Below are positions 1-8,816 of a DNA stretch of 64,000 bases, piece after piece. The DNA comes from Ewingella americana ATCC 33852 (GTDB lineage: Bacteria > Pseudomonadota > Gammaproteobacteria > Enterobacterales > Enterobacteriaceae), in assembly GCF_000735345.1 (NCBI RefSeq), contig NZ_JMPJ01000051.1:58587-122586 (forward strand). Reading direction: 5' to 3'. Below the pieces are notes generated by a model. It had not been told where the DNA came from and ran no database searches. It saw nothing but the letters and a program-made list of their open reading frames with translations. Every line of letters starts with the position of its first letter. Positions within the stretch are counted from its first letter, which is position 1. Made by a program: the position numbers and the translations under genes.

Positions 1-2
1 TT

Positions 3-284
3 TCATCTGAAAAAGGCGTAATATTCAACCAGCCTTTTGCAGAATCATTACTACTACAGTCACAACACGATGGTATGTTTATGCTGGCAGCTTGCCTGAT
101 GGCAGTTTTAATCTGCTTAATTCCATTTAATACTAACTCAATAGTCGAATCAGCAAAAAGCAAACAAGTAGGGTTTGTTACTGACATTCTCAGACCTGCT
201 ATTTATTCCCTCGGGCTATGCATTGCAATTATAGTTTCCCTAGGTGGAGCAGCACCCGGCTCTTTCATTTATTTTAATTTCTGA
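3..284 (+). CDS. MBOAT-family O-acyltransferase, C-terminal end only
   Basis: Only the last 93 codons lie in the window; the start is beyond the left edge. The visible part has two hydrophobic stretches and ends in FIYFNF. That closing resembles the FIYFQF tail common in AlgI/DltB-type membrane-bound O-acyltransferases, which carry acyl groups across the inner membrane. The stop is 9 bases before an SGNH-type gene on the same strand, the usual pairing for polysaccharide O-acetylation. With a prophage tailspike next door, a lysogenic-conversion role (O-antigen or capsule acetylation) is inferred. The family call is fairly safe; the substrate is unknown. Confidence 0.65.
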   Translation, partial: SSEKGVIFNQPFAESLLLQSQHDGMFMLAACLMAVLICLIPFNTNSIVESAKSKQVGFVTDILRPAIYSLGLCIAIIVSLGGAAPGSFIYFNF

Positions 285-293
285 CGGTGTTAT

Positions 294-1373
294 ATGAATT
301 ATAAAAAAGGAGTATTTGTTTTTTTCGCAATAATAATGTGCTTTTGCACTGCTTTTCTGTACGCATTTAATAAACAAGCAGGTAAGCAGGTAGCCGCAGA
401 GTGGTGGCTGGTAAATGCCTATCAGTTTAAAGACATTGCTGCAAATAATATTAAATCGAGAAAGATATTAGTAGTTAGTGGATCAAACAGTCTATTTTCA
501 ATTAATGGGGAAATGATAAGCAAAACAGTTGGTTTGCCTGTTATAAACATGGGAACGCATGCAGGATTAGATCTTGATTATCATGAATACATTATTAAGA
601 AATACATGAAGAAAGGCGATGTTGTAGTAATGCCACTGGAATATGAGTATTACAATACCACAGGAAAACCTACAGACTGGTCAGTTAACAACATGACTGC
701 ATGGGGTCATGACTATTTGTCATCCTTATCATTATATGATTACGTAAAATTTTTATCTAACGTAACACCAAAGAGGCTTTATGAAGGATACAAATCTGTA
801 GATAAAGGTTATGTTGATTCCATCGATACTGTTAAAGATAGGTATAATTCAGCTGATGGGTCTTACAACGGATATAGCTATAAAAGCTTAGACCGGTCTG
901 GAGATATAAATTATATAACCAACGAAAAGACCGTTTTTGATAACATTGAAAATGGTAGTTTTAATTATTCCTCTAATTTAGATAAAATATCAGCACACTC
1001 TCTAAAGGTATTGCTTGAAATTAAGAGTTACGTTAAGAAAAATAATGGAGAATTTATTCTCACATGGCCAGTCAGCATGCGAAACCCCGGCTTTGACACC
1101 GACACGCCAGAAACAATGGCAAGCTTAAATAAAATTAAATCATTACTTGCTTCATCTGGCTTAGATATGCGCTGCTCGCCTAGCGCAGCTAATCTAGGGA
1201 ATAGATATTTCATGGATTCCGCATATCACACAAACGGTTATGGTGCAAAAATTAGGAGCAAATTACTTGGAGATTGCCTGAACACGGTAATAAATGGGAA
1301 GGGGGGGTATGATGACAGCCAAAACTTCAGGGCTGTAGTTTTAGAGATGGAAAGCAAAACGCCATATCATTGA
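294..1373 (+). CDS. SGNH-type acetyltransferase partner of the MBOAT protein
   Basis: This 359-residue protein has one N-terminal membrane segment (about residues 6-25) and then an extracytoplasmic domain. It has the marks of an SGNH fold: a G63-S64-N65-S66 block like block I, and a D308-x3-H312 pair followed by TNGYG, like the catalytic Asp/His block V. DltD, AlgJ and AlgX partners of MBOAT proteins are built this way and pass acetyl groups to a polysaccharide. It follows the MBOAT gene by 9 bases, so the two are probably co-transcribed. It is AT-rich compared with the core genes, as expected for phage-borne cargo. The acetyl acceptor cannot be read from the sequence. Confidence 0.65.
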   Translation: MNYKKGVFVFFAIIMCFCTAFLYAFNKQAGKQVAAEWWLVNAYQFKDIAANNIKSRKILVVSGSNSLFSINGEMISKTVGLPVINMGTHAGLDLDYHEYIIKKYMKKGDVVVMPLEYEYYNTTGKPTDWSVNNMTAWGHDYLSSLSLYDYVKFLSNVTPKRLYEGYKSVDKGYVDSIDTVKDRYNSADGSYNGYSYKSLDRSGDINYITNEKTVFDNIENGSFNYSSNLDKISAHSLKVLLEIKSYVKKNNGEFILTWPVSMRNPGFDTDTPETMASLNKIKSLLASSGLDMRCSPSAANLGNRYFMDSAYHTNGYGAKIRSKLLGDCLNTVINGKGGYDDSQNFRAVVLEMESKTPYH

Positions 1374-1380
1374 TGAGAAG

Positions 1381-1407
1381 GCGGGACGATTGTCCCGCTT
1401 ATTTATT
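1381..1407. terminator. Bidirectional terminator between acetyltransferase and tailspike genes
   Basis: A perfect 7-bp stem (GCGGGAC/GTCCCGC, loop GATT) at 1381-1398 is followed by TTATTTATT. It lies between two convergent genes and can serve both. Confidence 0.75.
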
Positions 1408-3790
1408 AAATCTTTACACCATCTAGGGAAATCTGCGTGGTTCCAGATGCAATATTGAAGAAATAACAATTTCCATTTGTCCCCACATACATGTTGCAAA
1501 CACCTGATGGCAATCCTGAAGCGTTCATTCCAGTTACAGGGAATGTTTTTACTTTTTCAACCTTGAAGGATGGGGGTAGCTTGAAAGCTACGGCGCCATC
1601 ATTATTATTTGTTGCATGAAGACTTATAGCCCCTGAGAACTCCCTTCCCTTGACTTCAGGAACTGCAATAAGGCCAAATCCAGAACTAAGCCATCCAGTA
1701 GGCATACTCTCAAAACTTTCTGAATTAGTAGTGTTTGGCCTGCACAAGTAACCAATTATAGACCTTGCCCATCCTTGCGCTAGCAACATTGATCCATAAG
1801 GGGAAGGATGGATGTTATCCACAACAATGCTATCGCTTACAGCGTAAGGGGTGAGGCTCAACCATTTTGCTGTCATTGCTCCATAGGATTTCATTGGCTC
1901 CATATTCAGCAAGCCGCCTGCTTCAGATACAGCCCTAATTAGGAGTGCTCTATAGGTATGAAGACTATTATTATTTAGCGTATTCTGACCACCAGACTGC
2001 CCATTGGCTGAAGCTTCTGCTTTTGAATAGAAAGATGTAGGTATGCCAACTATTGGCTGCGCCCCAATGCTTTTTGCATAGTTTACCATTCCCTTGATCG
2101 TGCTAACGAAACTGGAAAATGAGGTGCTGCCTTGAACATCATTCACGCCTATTTGAATCATGCAAATATCGTAACCAGAACCAACAGATTGCAGCTTGGA
2201 ATATTGCTGTGCTGCATTTTCACCAGATGTAGCAATATTGTTTATCTCTGCAATATTTATTCCTGCACTGCCAAGGATCATTTGCAGGTATTTTGCGTGA
2301 GAATATTGGACACTAGTATCCGATATACTATCTCCAACGACTATTAGCTTTAAAGGTTTAGAGCCTGCGAATGACTGACCAACAATTTTTGTCATCTGCG
2401 ACACCGAAATATTATCGTTAATATTCTCAGCGCCAAAGCATACCCCTTGGATTGAGCTTCTAGTTGTGTAACTACCAATGACAAGCCCGTTAACTAGCAT
2501 GGAGAATGATCGAGCTGAAGTAACCTTTACGGAAACAATTGCATTGTTAAAATTATCGCGCTGCTGATTCATTAGGGCATAAGGGGTACCAGAAAGAATA
2601 TTTGTCATTCCCTCAGTGCTATCTACTAATTTTACTAGCTGCGTTCCAGAATCCTGAGCAAAATAGGCATATCCTTTACTGGTTATTACTCCTGCAAAGA
2701 AAACTCCGGATGGAGGTGATGATATTAATGCCAATACCTCTTCGCCATTTTTTGCATCTGTTACTGCTGCTGTTGGAACCCCACCACCTGGAATAACAAT
2801 ACTATCTGATGCTGTGCTGGTTGGTGATATGGTTGCATTGATATTACTAAGCCGTATAGCGCGAAAATCATTATTTCCACTGAGTGAGACTGGTATCGTG
2901 TAAACCCCGTCGCCATTATTTAGCGTGGGAAGTATTTCTCCAAGTTGCTTTTGAACATTCACACCGATGAATGTTCCAAACCCAAAGTTAAGGTAATGAA
3001 TCGGGATTTGGATGTTTGATTTAAGTCCTGTTTTTACTAGTGGACTATTTTCTGGGCCTCCTGAAAACGTCAAATGAATTGACACGCCCTCATCGGCAAC
3101 GATCCTTACTGGTGAGTTGGCTTGGGTGGCGTCATCTCCGCTGATAAAATACTTACCAGTACCGCCAAGCGTTTTCTTTAAACAAAGGTCTCCCCCTCCA
3201 ATTGAATTTAGATAAGAGAAGTATGCCGCAAACGCATTTCTGTTATTGGTCGCACTGTTTGTGTTCGTGCCGTCAAAATCATCCTTTCCACCAAAATCAT
3301 AAATAGAAATTCGGTCAGACAAAATATCTGTAAGGGACCTTGATACAGCGTTACCAGCATTTTTTGTGCCTTTTATTAAGTCTGTACCTGCCGGGCCTTT
3401 TAGAGCAGAGCGAAGTGCGCCATCTCCCACCCCTACCCATTTTCCTTTACCCACGCCGCCAGCACTATCAGGAGTAGCGCCAGCGGGTACTACTTTGGGG
3501 AATGTTCCGTCCCACCGGTAGTACTCGCCGTTGCTCTTCCAGCGTAAGCACTCGTTAGCAAGGCTAAGGGTGCTGCCATCCTCAAAAGAATCCTTCGTGA
3601 TATAGCCATAATTCAGAATTGCCTGATTTGAATCGAAGTTAATTCCGTTAATTGTACGACGATTTACTCTGAATCTGTCAATGTAATACTGGCTATCAGA
3701 TGTAACGAATTCATCAATTTTACCGGCATTGAATTTTAGGTCTTGAGGTGCTTCGGAAGGAATTGGGTTGCTAGTTGGTGTGGTAGCCAT
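1406..3790 (-). CDS. Prophage tailspike with SGNH/GDSL esterase domain
   Basis: This 794-residue protein begins with a module seen in many prophage tailspikes and fibres (about residues 1-125: FNAGKIDEF, then GYITKDSFEDG and YYRWDG...GKWVGVGD), which attaches the spike to the virion. The middle is beta-rich with no clear motif. An SGNH hydrolase domain follows with all key blocks: G486-D487-S488 (nucleophile Ser488), G548-V-N-D551, and D658-N-I-H661-P. Such domains remove acetyl groups from surface polysaccharide during adsorption, as in phage G7C gp63.1. About 110 C-terminal residues after the hydrolase may form a lectin-like or trimerising tip. The frame is intact, so this may be the best-preserved phage gene here. 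The real substrate is unknown. Confidence 0.8.
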   Translation of the reverse strand: MATTPTSNPIPSEAPQDLKFNAGKIDEFVTSDSQYYIDRFRVNRRTINGINFDSNQAILNYGYITKDSFEDGSTLSLANECLRWKSNGEYYRWDGTFPKVVPAGATPDSAGGVGKGKWVGVGDGALRSALKGPAGTDLIKGTKNAGNAVSRSLTDILSDRISIYDFGGKDDFDGTNTNSATNNRNAFAAYFSYLNSIGGGDLCLKKTLGGTGKYFISGDDATQANSPVRIVADEGVSIHLTFSGGPENSPLVKTGLKSNIQIPIHYLNFGFGTFIGVNVQKQLGEILPTLNNGDGVYTIPVSLSGNNDFRAIRLSNINATISPTSTASDSIVIPGGGVPTAAVTDAKNGEEVLALISSPPSGVFFAGVITSKGYAYFAQDSGTQLVKLVDSTEGMTNILSGTPYALMNQQRDNFNNAIVSVKVTSARSFSMLVNGLVIGSYTTRSSIQGVCFGAENINDNISVSQMTKIVGQSFAGSKPLKLIVVGDSISDTSVQYSHAKYLQMILGSAGINIAEINNIATSGENAAQQYSKLQSVGSGYDICMIQIGVNDVQGSTSFSSFVSTIKGMVNYAKSIGAQPIVGIPTSFYSKAEASANGQSGGQNTLNNNSLHTYRALLIRAVSEAGGLLNMEPMKSYGAMTAKWLSLTPYAVSDSIVVDNIHPSPYGSMLLAQGWARSIIGYLCRPNTTNSESFESMPTGWLSSGFGLIAVPEVKGREFSGAISLHATNNNDGAVAFKLPPSFKVEKVKTFPVTGMNASGLPSGVCNMYVGTNGNCYFFNIASGTTQISLDGVKI

Positions 3791-3801
3791 AATTTTTCCA
3801 T

Positions 3802-3827
3802 AAAAAAAGCCAACCCTGAGGCTGGCT
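3802..3827 (-). terminator. Terminator between tail-protein remnant and tailspike
   Basis: On the minus strand an 8-bp stem (AGCCAGCC/GGTTGGCT, one G-U pair, loop TCAG) runs into seven T residues. It ends transcription of the upstream tail-protein remnant; the tailspike would need its own start. Confidence 0.75.
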
Positions 3828-3847
3828 TGTTGCGGTTAAGAGGTCTG

Positions 3848-4334
3848 CTATTCAGTAACTACGTAATCGTACATTGCATCGCTGTATTCTGATGCTGTCA
3901 GTCCGGTTGTGCCGTCTGAATTTGGGCGCTTTTCGGTGATCACCCACTTCGTAGCATCCATCTCCACTTGAGTTGCAATGATGAATCTTGAAGGTGACTG
4001 GACGTTAACTCCGTCCCATATATTCAATGATATGCTTGGAACGGAAGCTATAAACCCAAAATCAGTATCTGGCCTTGGGTAAGCTCTTACTCTCTGGGTT
4101 GGGGTGCCAGTGCTATCCGTAACAACGACATACATCTCACCATCAAATTTGATTCTTTCACTGGTATCAAACTGATCACCCAGCCTTTCAGTAATGTAGC
4201 CATCCTGCTGGTTTGTGTCGTACATGTCCGAAACCTGAATCATCTCACCAACATTCACCCACTCGCCGTCCGCAAGCGCGGTAATTCCGGCTGATATGCG
4301 AGAGTAAAGAAGCCTCCTCGCCTCCTTGATGGCC
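3848..4334 (-). pseudogene. C-terminal remnant of a phage tail-tip (host-specificity-like) protein
   Basis: From about residue 52 of the open frame 3848-4489 the protein reads like the end of a phage tail-tip/host-specificity protein (LLYSRISAGITALADGEWV, then a beta-rich region ending SEYSDAMYDYVVTE). Tail-tip genes normally sit just upstream of the tailspike, as here. The N-terminal part, usually many hundreds of residues, is missing: the frame runs straight into a replication-protein fragment, so a deletion joined late tail genes to early replication genes. The assignment rests on remembered similarity and on position. It is probably non-functional. Confidence 0.55.
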
Positions 4335-4618
4335 CTGTCAGGCAGTCCGGCAGCCTTGTGAGCGCCCTTCTTGCACCATTCGATGAATTGCCCCGGCGAA
4401 GGCCCGAACGGTGTGCCACTGGCGCGGGCAAACTGCATACCTGCCGACAGCTGCTCACGGCTACGGATTCCATTCTCAGCAAATGCCACAATCTATTGCT
4501 TCTTTGCCGCGCTTTCGTCATCTGGGGTGTGCAGGTTTGTCTGCGTTGCTGCGGGGACGACCTGCTTGAGTTGCTTGAACAGGGCGTCTACCAGTGGCTC
4601 GACGTCAGGGTTAACCAT
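4335..4618 (-). pseudogene. N-terminal remnant of phage replication protein P, with internal amber codon
   Basis: Reading from ATG at 4618, 41 codons (MVNPDVEPLVDALFKQL...) end in TAG at 4495-4493. The same frame then continues IVAFAENG...REQ...AGM..AR...PFGPSPGQFIEWCKKG...AGLPD. This matches the N-terminal half of lambda-type P, the helicase loader, where the lambda sequence has RRQWVLAFRENG and PSPGQFVAWC. The TAG stands where lambda has Trp (TGG), so one substitution killed the gene. After about residue 100 the frame passes into a tail-protein remnant. A GTG at 4489 could restart translation of the chimera. Confidence 0.75.
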
Positions 4619-4628
4619 CACCCGAAAT

Positions 4629-5142
4629 ATGGCCGTTGTTAATCACTTCACGCCACCGAAAACAGAGAGCGGCAACAGAACTATCAAGTTGACGAACTCT
4701 GCTATCGAGGCGCTGAAGGAGCAAATGGCTTTAACGAGGATGGGGAGGCAAATAAAGGTAGATGCTCACCTTCGAGAATTTGGCAGAATTCAAAAAGATG
4801 ATTGCACCTTTGTGTTCTCCCCTCACCTATCGGCAAGAAGTGGAAAAGGCGGAGAATGGTACTCTCCCGGTGCGTTTAGCGGTACTTGGAATTTTGCCTT
4901 GAAAAAGGCTGGTATTCGTCATCGCAAGGCATACGAAACAAGGCTCACTTTTGCATGCTGGGCATTGAGTGCTGGGGCCAACCCGAACTTTGTAGCAAAT
5001 CAAATGGGTACACACCTCTTCGCAGATGGTGTGCAGCGTTTACGGAAAGTGGATGAGCGTAAACAACAGCAATCAGATGGATATTTTGAACGCAGGATTT
5101 ACGGGTGATGCCCCTTATATGCCCCGCGCAATATCACAGTGA
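4629..5142 (+). pseudogene. Tyrosine-recombinase integrase remnant, truncated and frameshifted
   Basis: From 4629 the frame reads AVVNHFTPPKTESGNRTIKL, the middle of a phage integrase catalytic domain. Later come YETRLTFACWALSAG, where relatives usually have TRHTFACW (so one conserved His is Leu), and NFVANQMG. A single extra base near 5010 then shifts the frame. In the shifted frame the sequence continues HTSSQMV...VYGKWM...DILNAGF...PYMPRAISQ, with the likely catalytic Tyr at 5041-5043 and a stop at 5140-5142. The N-terminal half is missing and its place is taken by the oppositely oriented replication-P remnant. It cannot be active. It marks the prophage end beside ycgN; no attachment site was identified. 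Confidence 0.85.
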
Positions 5143-5168
5143 TGAAGTTCTTCAATTACTTCAGGTAG

Positions 5169-5618
5169 TTACTTCGCCCAACTCGGTTTATTTAAGATGT
5201 GATCCTGCCAGTCCTCGACGTCATCTTCGCGGACGGCGATGTAGCGCACGGAAATTCGCTCGGTGTGCATGGCGGATTTAGATGATTTATGCAGCAGTGG
5301 GTGCCAGGGGAATAGCGGCTTGCCCTCACCTATCAGGCGATACGCGCAGGTCGGTGGCAACCAGTCGAAGGTGGTGAGGTTTTCACGGGTGAGTTTGATG
5401 CAATCCTCTTCCAGCGTGAAACGACGCTCGTAATTGCGGCATTGGCAGGACTTAATGTTTAACTGATTGCAGGCCACGTTGGTGAAATAGATTTCATCGG
5501 TGTCTTCGTCAATCAGCTTGTGCAGGCAGCATTGCCCACAACCGTCGCACAACGCTTCCCACTCTTCGTCGGTCATTTCAGGCAGCGTTTTTTTCTGCCA
5601 AAAGTTGGGTTCAGTCAT
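5169..5618 (-). CDS. ycgN: YcgN, UPF0260 cysteine-cluster protein
   Basis: This 149-residue protein matches E. coli YcgN in length and sequence. It carries a cysteine-rich cluster CDGCGQCC near residues 24-31, with further Cys in [16 protein letters not shown], suggesting metal or Fe-S binding. No membrane segment is seen and the function is not established. It lies beside ycgM as in E. coli, with 122 bases between them, and its other side abuts the prophage integrase remnant. Confidence 0.9.
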   Translation of the reverse strand: MTEPNFWQKKTLPEMTDEEWEALCDGCGQCCLHKLIDEDTDEIYFTNVACNQLNIKSCQCRNYERRFTLEEDCIKLTRENLTTFDWLPPTCAYRLIGEGKPLFPWHPLLHKSSKSAMHTERISVRYIAVREDDVEDWQDHILNKPSWAK

Positions 5619-5690
5619 GGTGGCATCCGGTTCAAGTATAAAATGAGGGGGCTTATATAAACACTTTAGTGCAGAGATGCAAGTAAAGCC

Positions 5691-5709
5691 GCCCGAAATG
5701 TCTCCGGGC
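5691..5709 (-). terminator. Weak hairpin after ycgM
   Basis: A short GCCCG/CGGGC stem downstream of ycgM on the minus strand is followed by GGCTTTACTT, a poor T-tract. It may be a weak terminator. Confidence 0.35.
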
Positions 5710-5740
5710 GACCCACTGTCTTGAGGTAGATCAGAAAGCG

Positions 5741-6397
5741 TTAGATAACGCGAGTCGTTACCGACTTGCCGTTAACCGCCACCTGAATGGTGTCGCCAAC
5801 CGCCATCGGGCCGACACCCTGTGGCGTGCCGGTGAGAATGATATCTCCCGCGCGCAGCGTGAAGAAACGGCTCATATAGGCGATCAGTGGCAGGATCTTG
5901 GTCAGCATATCCTGCGTATTGCCGCTCTGGCGCACTTCATTATTCACAATCAGCTGAAGGTCAGCCGACTGGGCATCACCGAACTCACTCACGGGAATAA
6001 AACCGCTGATTGGGCAAGAGCCGTCGAAACCTTTGGCTTTTTCCCACGGCTGCCCCGCCTTCTTAAAGCCTGCTTGCAGGTCACGCAGGGTTAGGTCCAG
6101 CGCAACGCCGTAACCGGCAATGGCGTTGGCCACGCGATCTTCACTGGCTTGCTTAAGTGGCGTGCCAATCAGCACCGCCAGCTCCACTTCGTGATGCACC
6201 GAGCCTAAGTTCTGCGGAATAGCAATCGGCTGGCGAATGTCGCACAGCGCGGTTTCCGGTTTGATAAACAGCACCGGCTCGGGCGCGACCTGACTGCCCA
6301 TCTCTTTAATGTGGTCGGCGTAGTTGCTGCCAACACACACCACTTTATTCACCGGAAAATCAAGTAATGCACCATTCCAGTCACGGTGTTGATACAT
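5741..6397 (-). CDS. ycgM: YcgM, fumarylacetoacetate hydrolase (FAH) family protein
   Basis: This 218-residue protein is a complete single-domain FAH-family member. It has the metal-binding [11 protein letters not shown] motif (Glu residues at the divalent-metal site) and the TGTPQGVGP loop near the C-terminus. Relatives (human FAHD1 type) act on acylpyruvates or oxaloacetate; the exact substrate of YcgM is not certain. It lies between ycgN and a lytic transglycosylase gene on the same strand, 22 bases from the latter. Confidence 0.9.
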   Translation of the reverse strand: MYQHRDWNGALLDFPVNKVVCVGSNYADHIKEMGSQVAPEPVLFIKPETALCDIRQPIAIPQNLGSVHHEVELAVLIGTPLKQASEDRVANAIAGYGVALDLTLRDLQAGFKKAGQPWEKAKGFDGSCPISGFIPVSEFGDAQSADLQLIVNNEVRQSGNTQDMLTKILPLIAYMSRFFTLRAGDIILTGTPQGVGPMAVGDTIQVAVNGKSVTTRVI

Positions 6398-6419
6398 GGG
6401 AAACTCCTGAAAATGTCAG

Positions 6420-7577
6420 TCAGCCGCCAAAGGGATTACGCCCCGTCGGCGCCGGAGAGCTAGCATCCGGCGCTGAGTTTTGCTCAGCCGGTGCAGCCTG
6501 CGATTGTTGCGTGACGGCGTCTGCCATCATGCCGATGCTCAATGCGAAATAGGTCGAACGGTTCCAACGCATGATTGTGCGGAAATTATCATAGACCAGG
6601 AAGGCGCGGCCTTGAAGGTCATCTGGGGTGATAATCCATGCGCGGGTGGCGTTAGAAGCCAGCGGGCTGCCATCCGCTTGAGTCACACCCAGCTGCTTCC
6701 AGTAACTGGCCGGATGCATCTGATTGTTCTTCAGGCCGGTTTTGCTGGCATCAAAGCCAGCAGGCAGTTTCACTTCTTGCCCCCAGCTCTGGTTGGCTTT
6801 CCAGCCTTCGGTAGAGAGATAGTTAGCGGTAGAGGCAAAGACGTCGTCGGTATTATTCCAAATATCGATTTTGCCGTCGCCGTCGCCATCTGCACCATAG
6901 TTCAGGTAAGAGGATGGCATAAACTGCGACTGGCCCATCGCGCCCGCCCACGAGCCTTTCATCATATCGCTGGTCGCGTGGCCGGAGTCGACGATTTTCA
7001 ACGCCGCCATCAGCTCTTTAGTAAAGAAGGCTTCGCGGCGACCTTCAAATGCCAAGGTGGCGAGTGCCGAGAAGACATCTTCTTTACCCTGAATCTTGCC
7101 GAAGTTACTCTCCATCGCCCACAGCGCAACGATGTATTGCGGCTGCACGCCGTAACGCTGGCTGGCCTGAGTTAAGGCAGGAAGGTTTTGCTGGTAGTTG
7201 ATGCGGCCCTGCTCGATTTTGGCTTCAGGCAGAACGCGCTTGAGGTAATCGTCGAGGGTGATTTTCTTTTCGAGCTGGTTGCGGTCGGAGTTAATCACCC
7301 GATCGATAAAGTGCACATTGGCAAAGGCGCTGTCGATAGTCGCCTGACTGATCCCCTGCTGGCGAGCCTGAGTTTTCAGCTGCTCCACATAGCCGGGGAA
7401 TTCAGCCGGGTCACGCCCCTGCTCGGCCAGCGTGGTTTTTGCCGGTTTTTCAGCAGCAGGAGCCTGAGCAGCAGGCGCTTGGGCCGCCGGAGACGCGGGC
7501 GTAGCAACACTTTCCTTAGCACATCCGCTTAGCGTAACGCTGGTAATAAGCACAGCCAGTACCGACAATTTCATCAA
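6420..7577 (-). CDS. Lytic murein transglycosylase lipoprotein, MltB family
   Basis: The 385-residue precursor has a lipoprotein signal (lipobox LSGC, Cys19) and then an Ala/Pro linker with repeated AAQAP units (about 30-46). The family-3 transglycosylase domain follows, with catalytic Glu156 in ALWAMESNFG and the GSWAGAMGQSQFMP and NYGADGDGDGKIDIWN motifs typical of MltB, which cleaves glycan strands to 1,6-anhydro products. There is no C-terminal peptidoglycan-binding domain; instead a low-complexity tail rich in Ala, Pro and Ser ends the protein. It is a paralogue-type gene at a locus where E. coli has none, so the symbol mltB is withheld. Confidence 0.85.
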   Translation of the reverse strand: MMKLSVLAVLITSVTLSGCAKESVATPASPAAQAPAAQAPAAEKPAKTTLAEQGRDPAEFPGYVEQLKTQARQQGISQATIDSAFANVHFIDRVINSDRNQLEKKITLDDYLKRVLPEAKIEQGRINYQQNLPALTQASQRYGVQPQYIVALWAMESNFGKIQGKEDVFSALATLAFEGRREAFFTKELMAALKIVDSGHATSDMMKGSWAGAMGQSQFMPSSYLNYGADGDGDGKIDIWNNTDDVFASTANYLSTEGWKANQSWGQEVKLPAGFDASKTGLKNNQMHPASYWKQLGVTQADGSPLASNATRAWIITPDDLQGRAFLVYDNFRTIMRWNRSTYFALSIGMMADAVTQQSQAAPAEQNSAPDASSPAPTGRNPFGG

Positions 7578-7693
7578 TCTGTTCCTTTTATCAAAGCACT
7601 TACAGGTTGTTTACAACCTGAATGAGCCAGAAGATGAATGCAACCCGACAGCTCTGAATTTACAAAAACCTACCCGAAAGGAAAGTATTCGCT

Positions 7694-7966
7694 TTATTTT
7701 TCGCCGTTTTGCAAATGCATATTCAATAAACTTTCCATTGGCGGTGGCACTTGCAAATAATAGCCCTGCTCAAGGAGTGATTGTTTTACTTTCTCAATAT
7801 CGGCGGTGGCTAACTTTTCTCTTTGCGCCAGATTAATCGACATGGAGAACTGCGGTTGGCCGAAACCCTGTAATAATTCCTCTGGAACGCGAGAGAAATC
7901 GTCTTTTTTTTCGACATACAGGTAAGTCTGGTCACGTTTGGTACTTCTATAGATCGCACAAAGCAT
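7694..7966 (-). CDS. ycgL: YcgL domain protein
   Basis: This 90-residue protein starts [20 protein letters not shown], matching the YcgL family, a small alpha/beta domain without a proven function. It is transcribed away from minC, with 136 bases between the two start codons, as in E. coli. The symbol is secure from sequence and synteny. Confidence 0.9.
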   Translation of the reverse strand: MLCAIYRSTKRDQTYLYVEKKDDFSRVPEELLQGFGQPQFSMSINLAQREKLATADIEKVKQSLLEQGYYLQVPPPMESLLNMHLQNGEK

Positions 7967-8102
7967 TTTTTTAACTCTAATTTATTGAAACGGTGGCTTG
8001 CCTAGATATAACTGTAACTATAACATGCTTAACGTACATCGGAATATCGCCCCCCGAGTGGTATTCCGGGGATTAAAAGTTGCTGAGACTGAGTCAGGAT
8101 AG

Positions 8103-8792
8103 ATGTCACAATCGCCAATAGAACTAAAAGGCAGCAGTTTTACCTTATCGGTTGTTCATTTACATAGTTCACAACCTGAGGTTATTTATCAGGCGTTACA
8201 AGAAAAAGTGGAGCAAGCTCCTGCTTTTCTGAAAAATGCCCCTGTTGTTATCAACGTCGCTGCGCTGACTGGCGAAGCGAACTGGAAAGACATTCAACAG
8301 GCTGTCGCTTCTGCTGGTTTTCGCGTTGTGGGCATCAGTGGTTGTAAAGACGAGCGCCAGAAGCGCGCCATCTCTCGCACCGGCTTGCCGCTGCTGAGTG
8401 AAGGCCGTGCCCAACGCGTAGCCGCCGAGCCGCCTGCTCCTGTTGTACCAGACAATGCGCCAGCAAAAACCCGGATCATCAGTACTCCTATCCGGTCTGG
8501 CCAACAAATTTATGCCCGTAACAGCGATCTCATTGTGACCAGCAGTGTGAGCGCCGGTGCGGAACTTATTGCCGATGGTAACATCCACATATATGGCATG
8601 ATGCGCGGCCGTGCGCTGGCCGGTGCCGCAGGTGATGCAAACTGTCAGATATTTTGCACGCATCTGGGGGCTGAGCTAGTCTCTATCGCAGGGCAGTACT
8701 GGTTGAGTGACCAAATCCCGTCCGACTATTATGGACAGGCAGCACGCCTCAGCCTGTTAGATAACGTGTTAACCATACAACCTTTAAACTAA
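8103..8792 (+). CDS. minC: Septum-site inhibitor MinC
   Basis: This 229-residue protein has the two MinC domains: an N-terminal FtsZ-inhibiting domain (about 1-110) and a C-terminal beta-helix (about 125-229, [15 protein letters not shown]...[16 protein letters not shown]) that dimerises and binds MinD. It blocks Z-ring assembly at the poles when brought to the membrane by MinD. It is first in the minCDE operon, 24 bases ahead of minD. Length and sequence match E. coli. Confidence 0.97.
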   Translation: MSQSPIELKGSSFTLSVVHLHSSQPEVIYQALQEKVEQAPAFLKNAPVVINVAALTGEANWKDIQQAVASAGFRVVGISGCKDERQKRAISRTGLPLLSEGRAQRVAAEPPAPVVPDNAPAKTRIISTPIRSGQQIYARNSDLIVTSSVSAGAELIADGNIHIYGMMRGRALAGAAGDANCQIFCTHLGAELVSIAGQYWLSDQIPSDYYGQAARLSLLDNVLTIQPLN

Positions 8793-8816
8793 GCCCTTTT
8801 GACAAGGAATCCTTTC

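Noticed and set aside
4371-4628. Long plus-strand extension upstream of the integrase remnant
   Set aside because: It is antisense to the recognisable P remnant and has no integrase-like sequence before 4629.
1-5142. Intact, inducible prophage
   Set aside because: The integrase is truncated and frameshifted, P has a stop and is fused to a tail gene, and no head genes are visible here.
6420-7577. Naming the lytic transglycosylase mltB
   Set aside because: The family fits, but the locus and the proline-rich tail do not match E. coli mltB, so it may be a paralogue.
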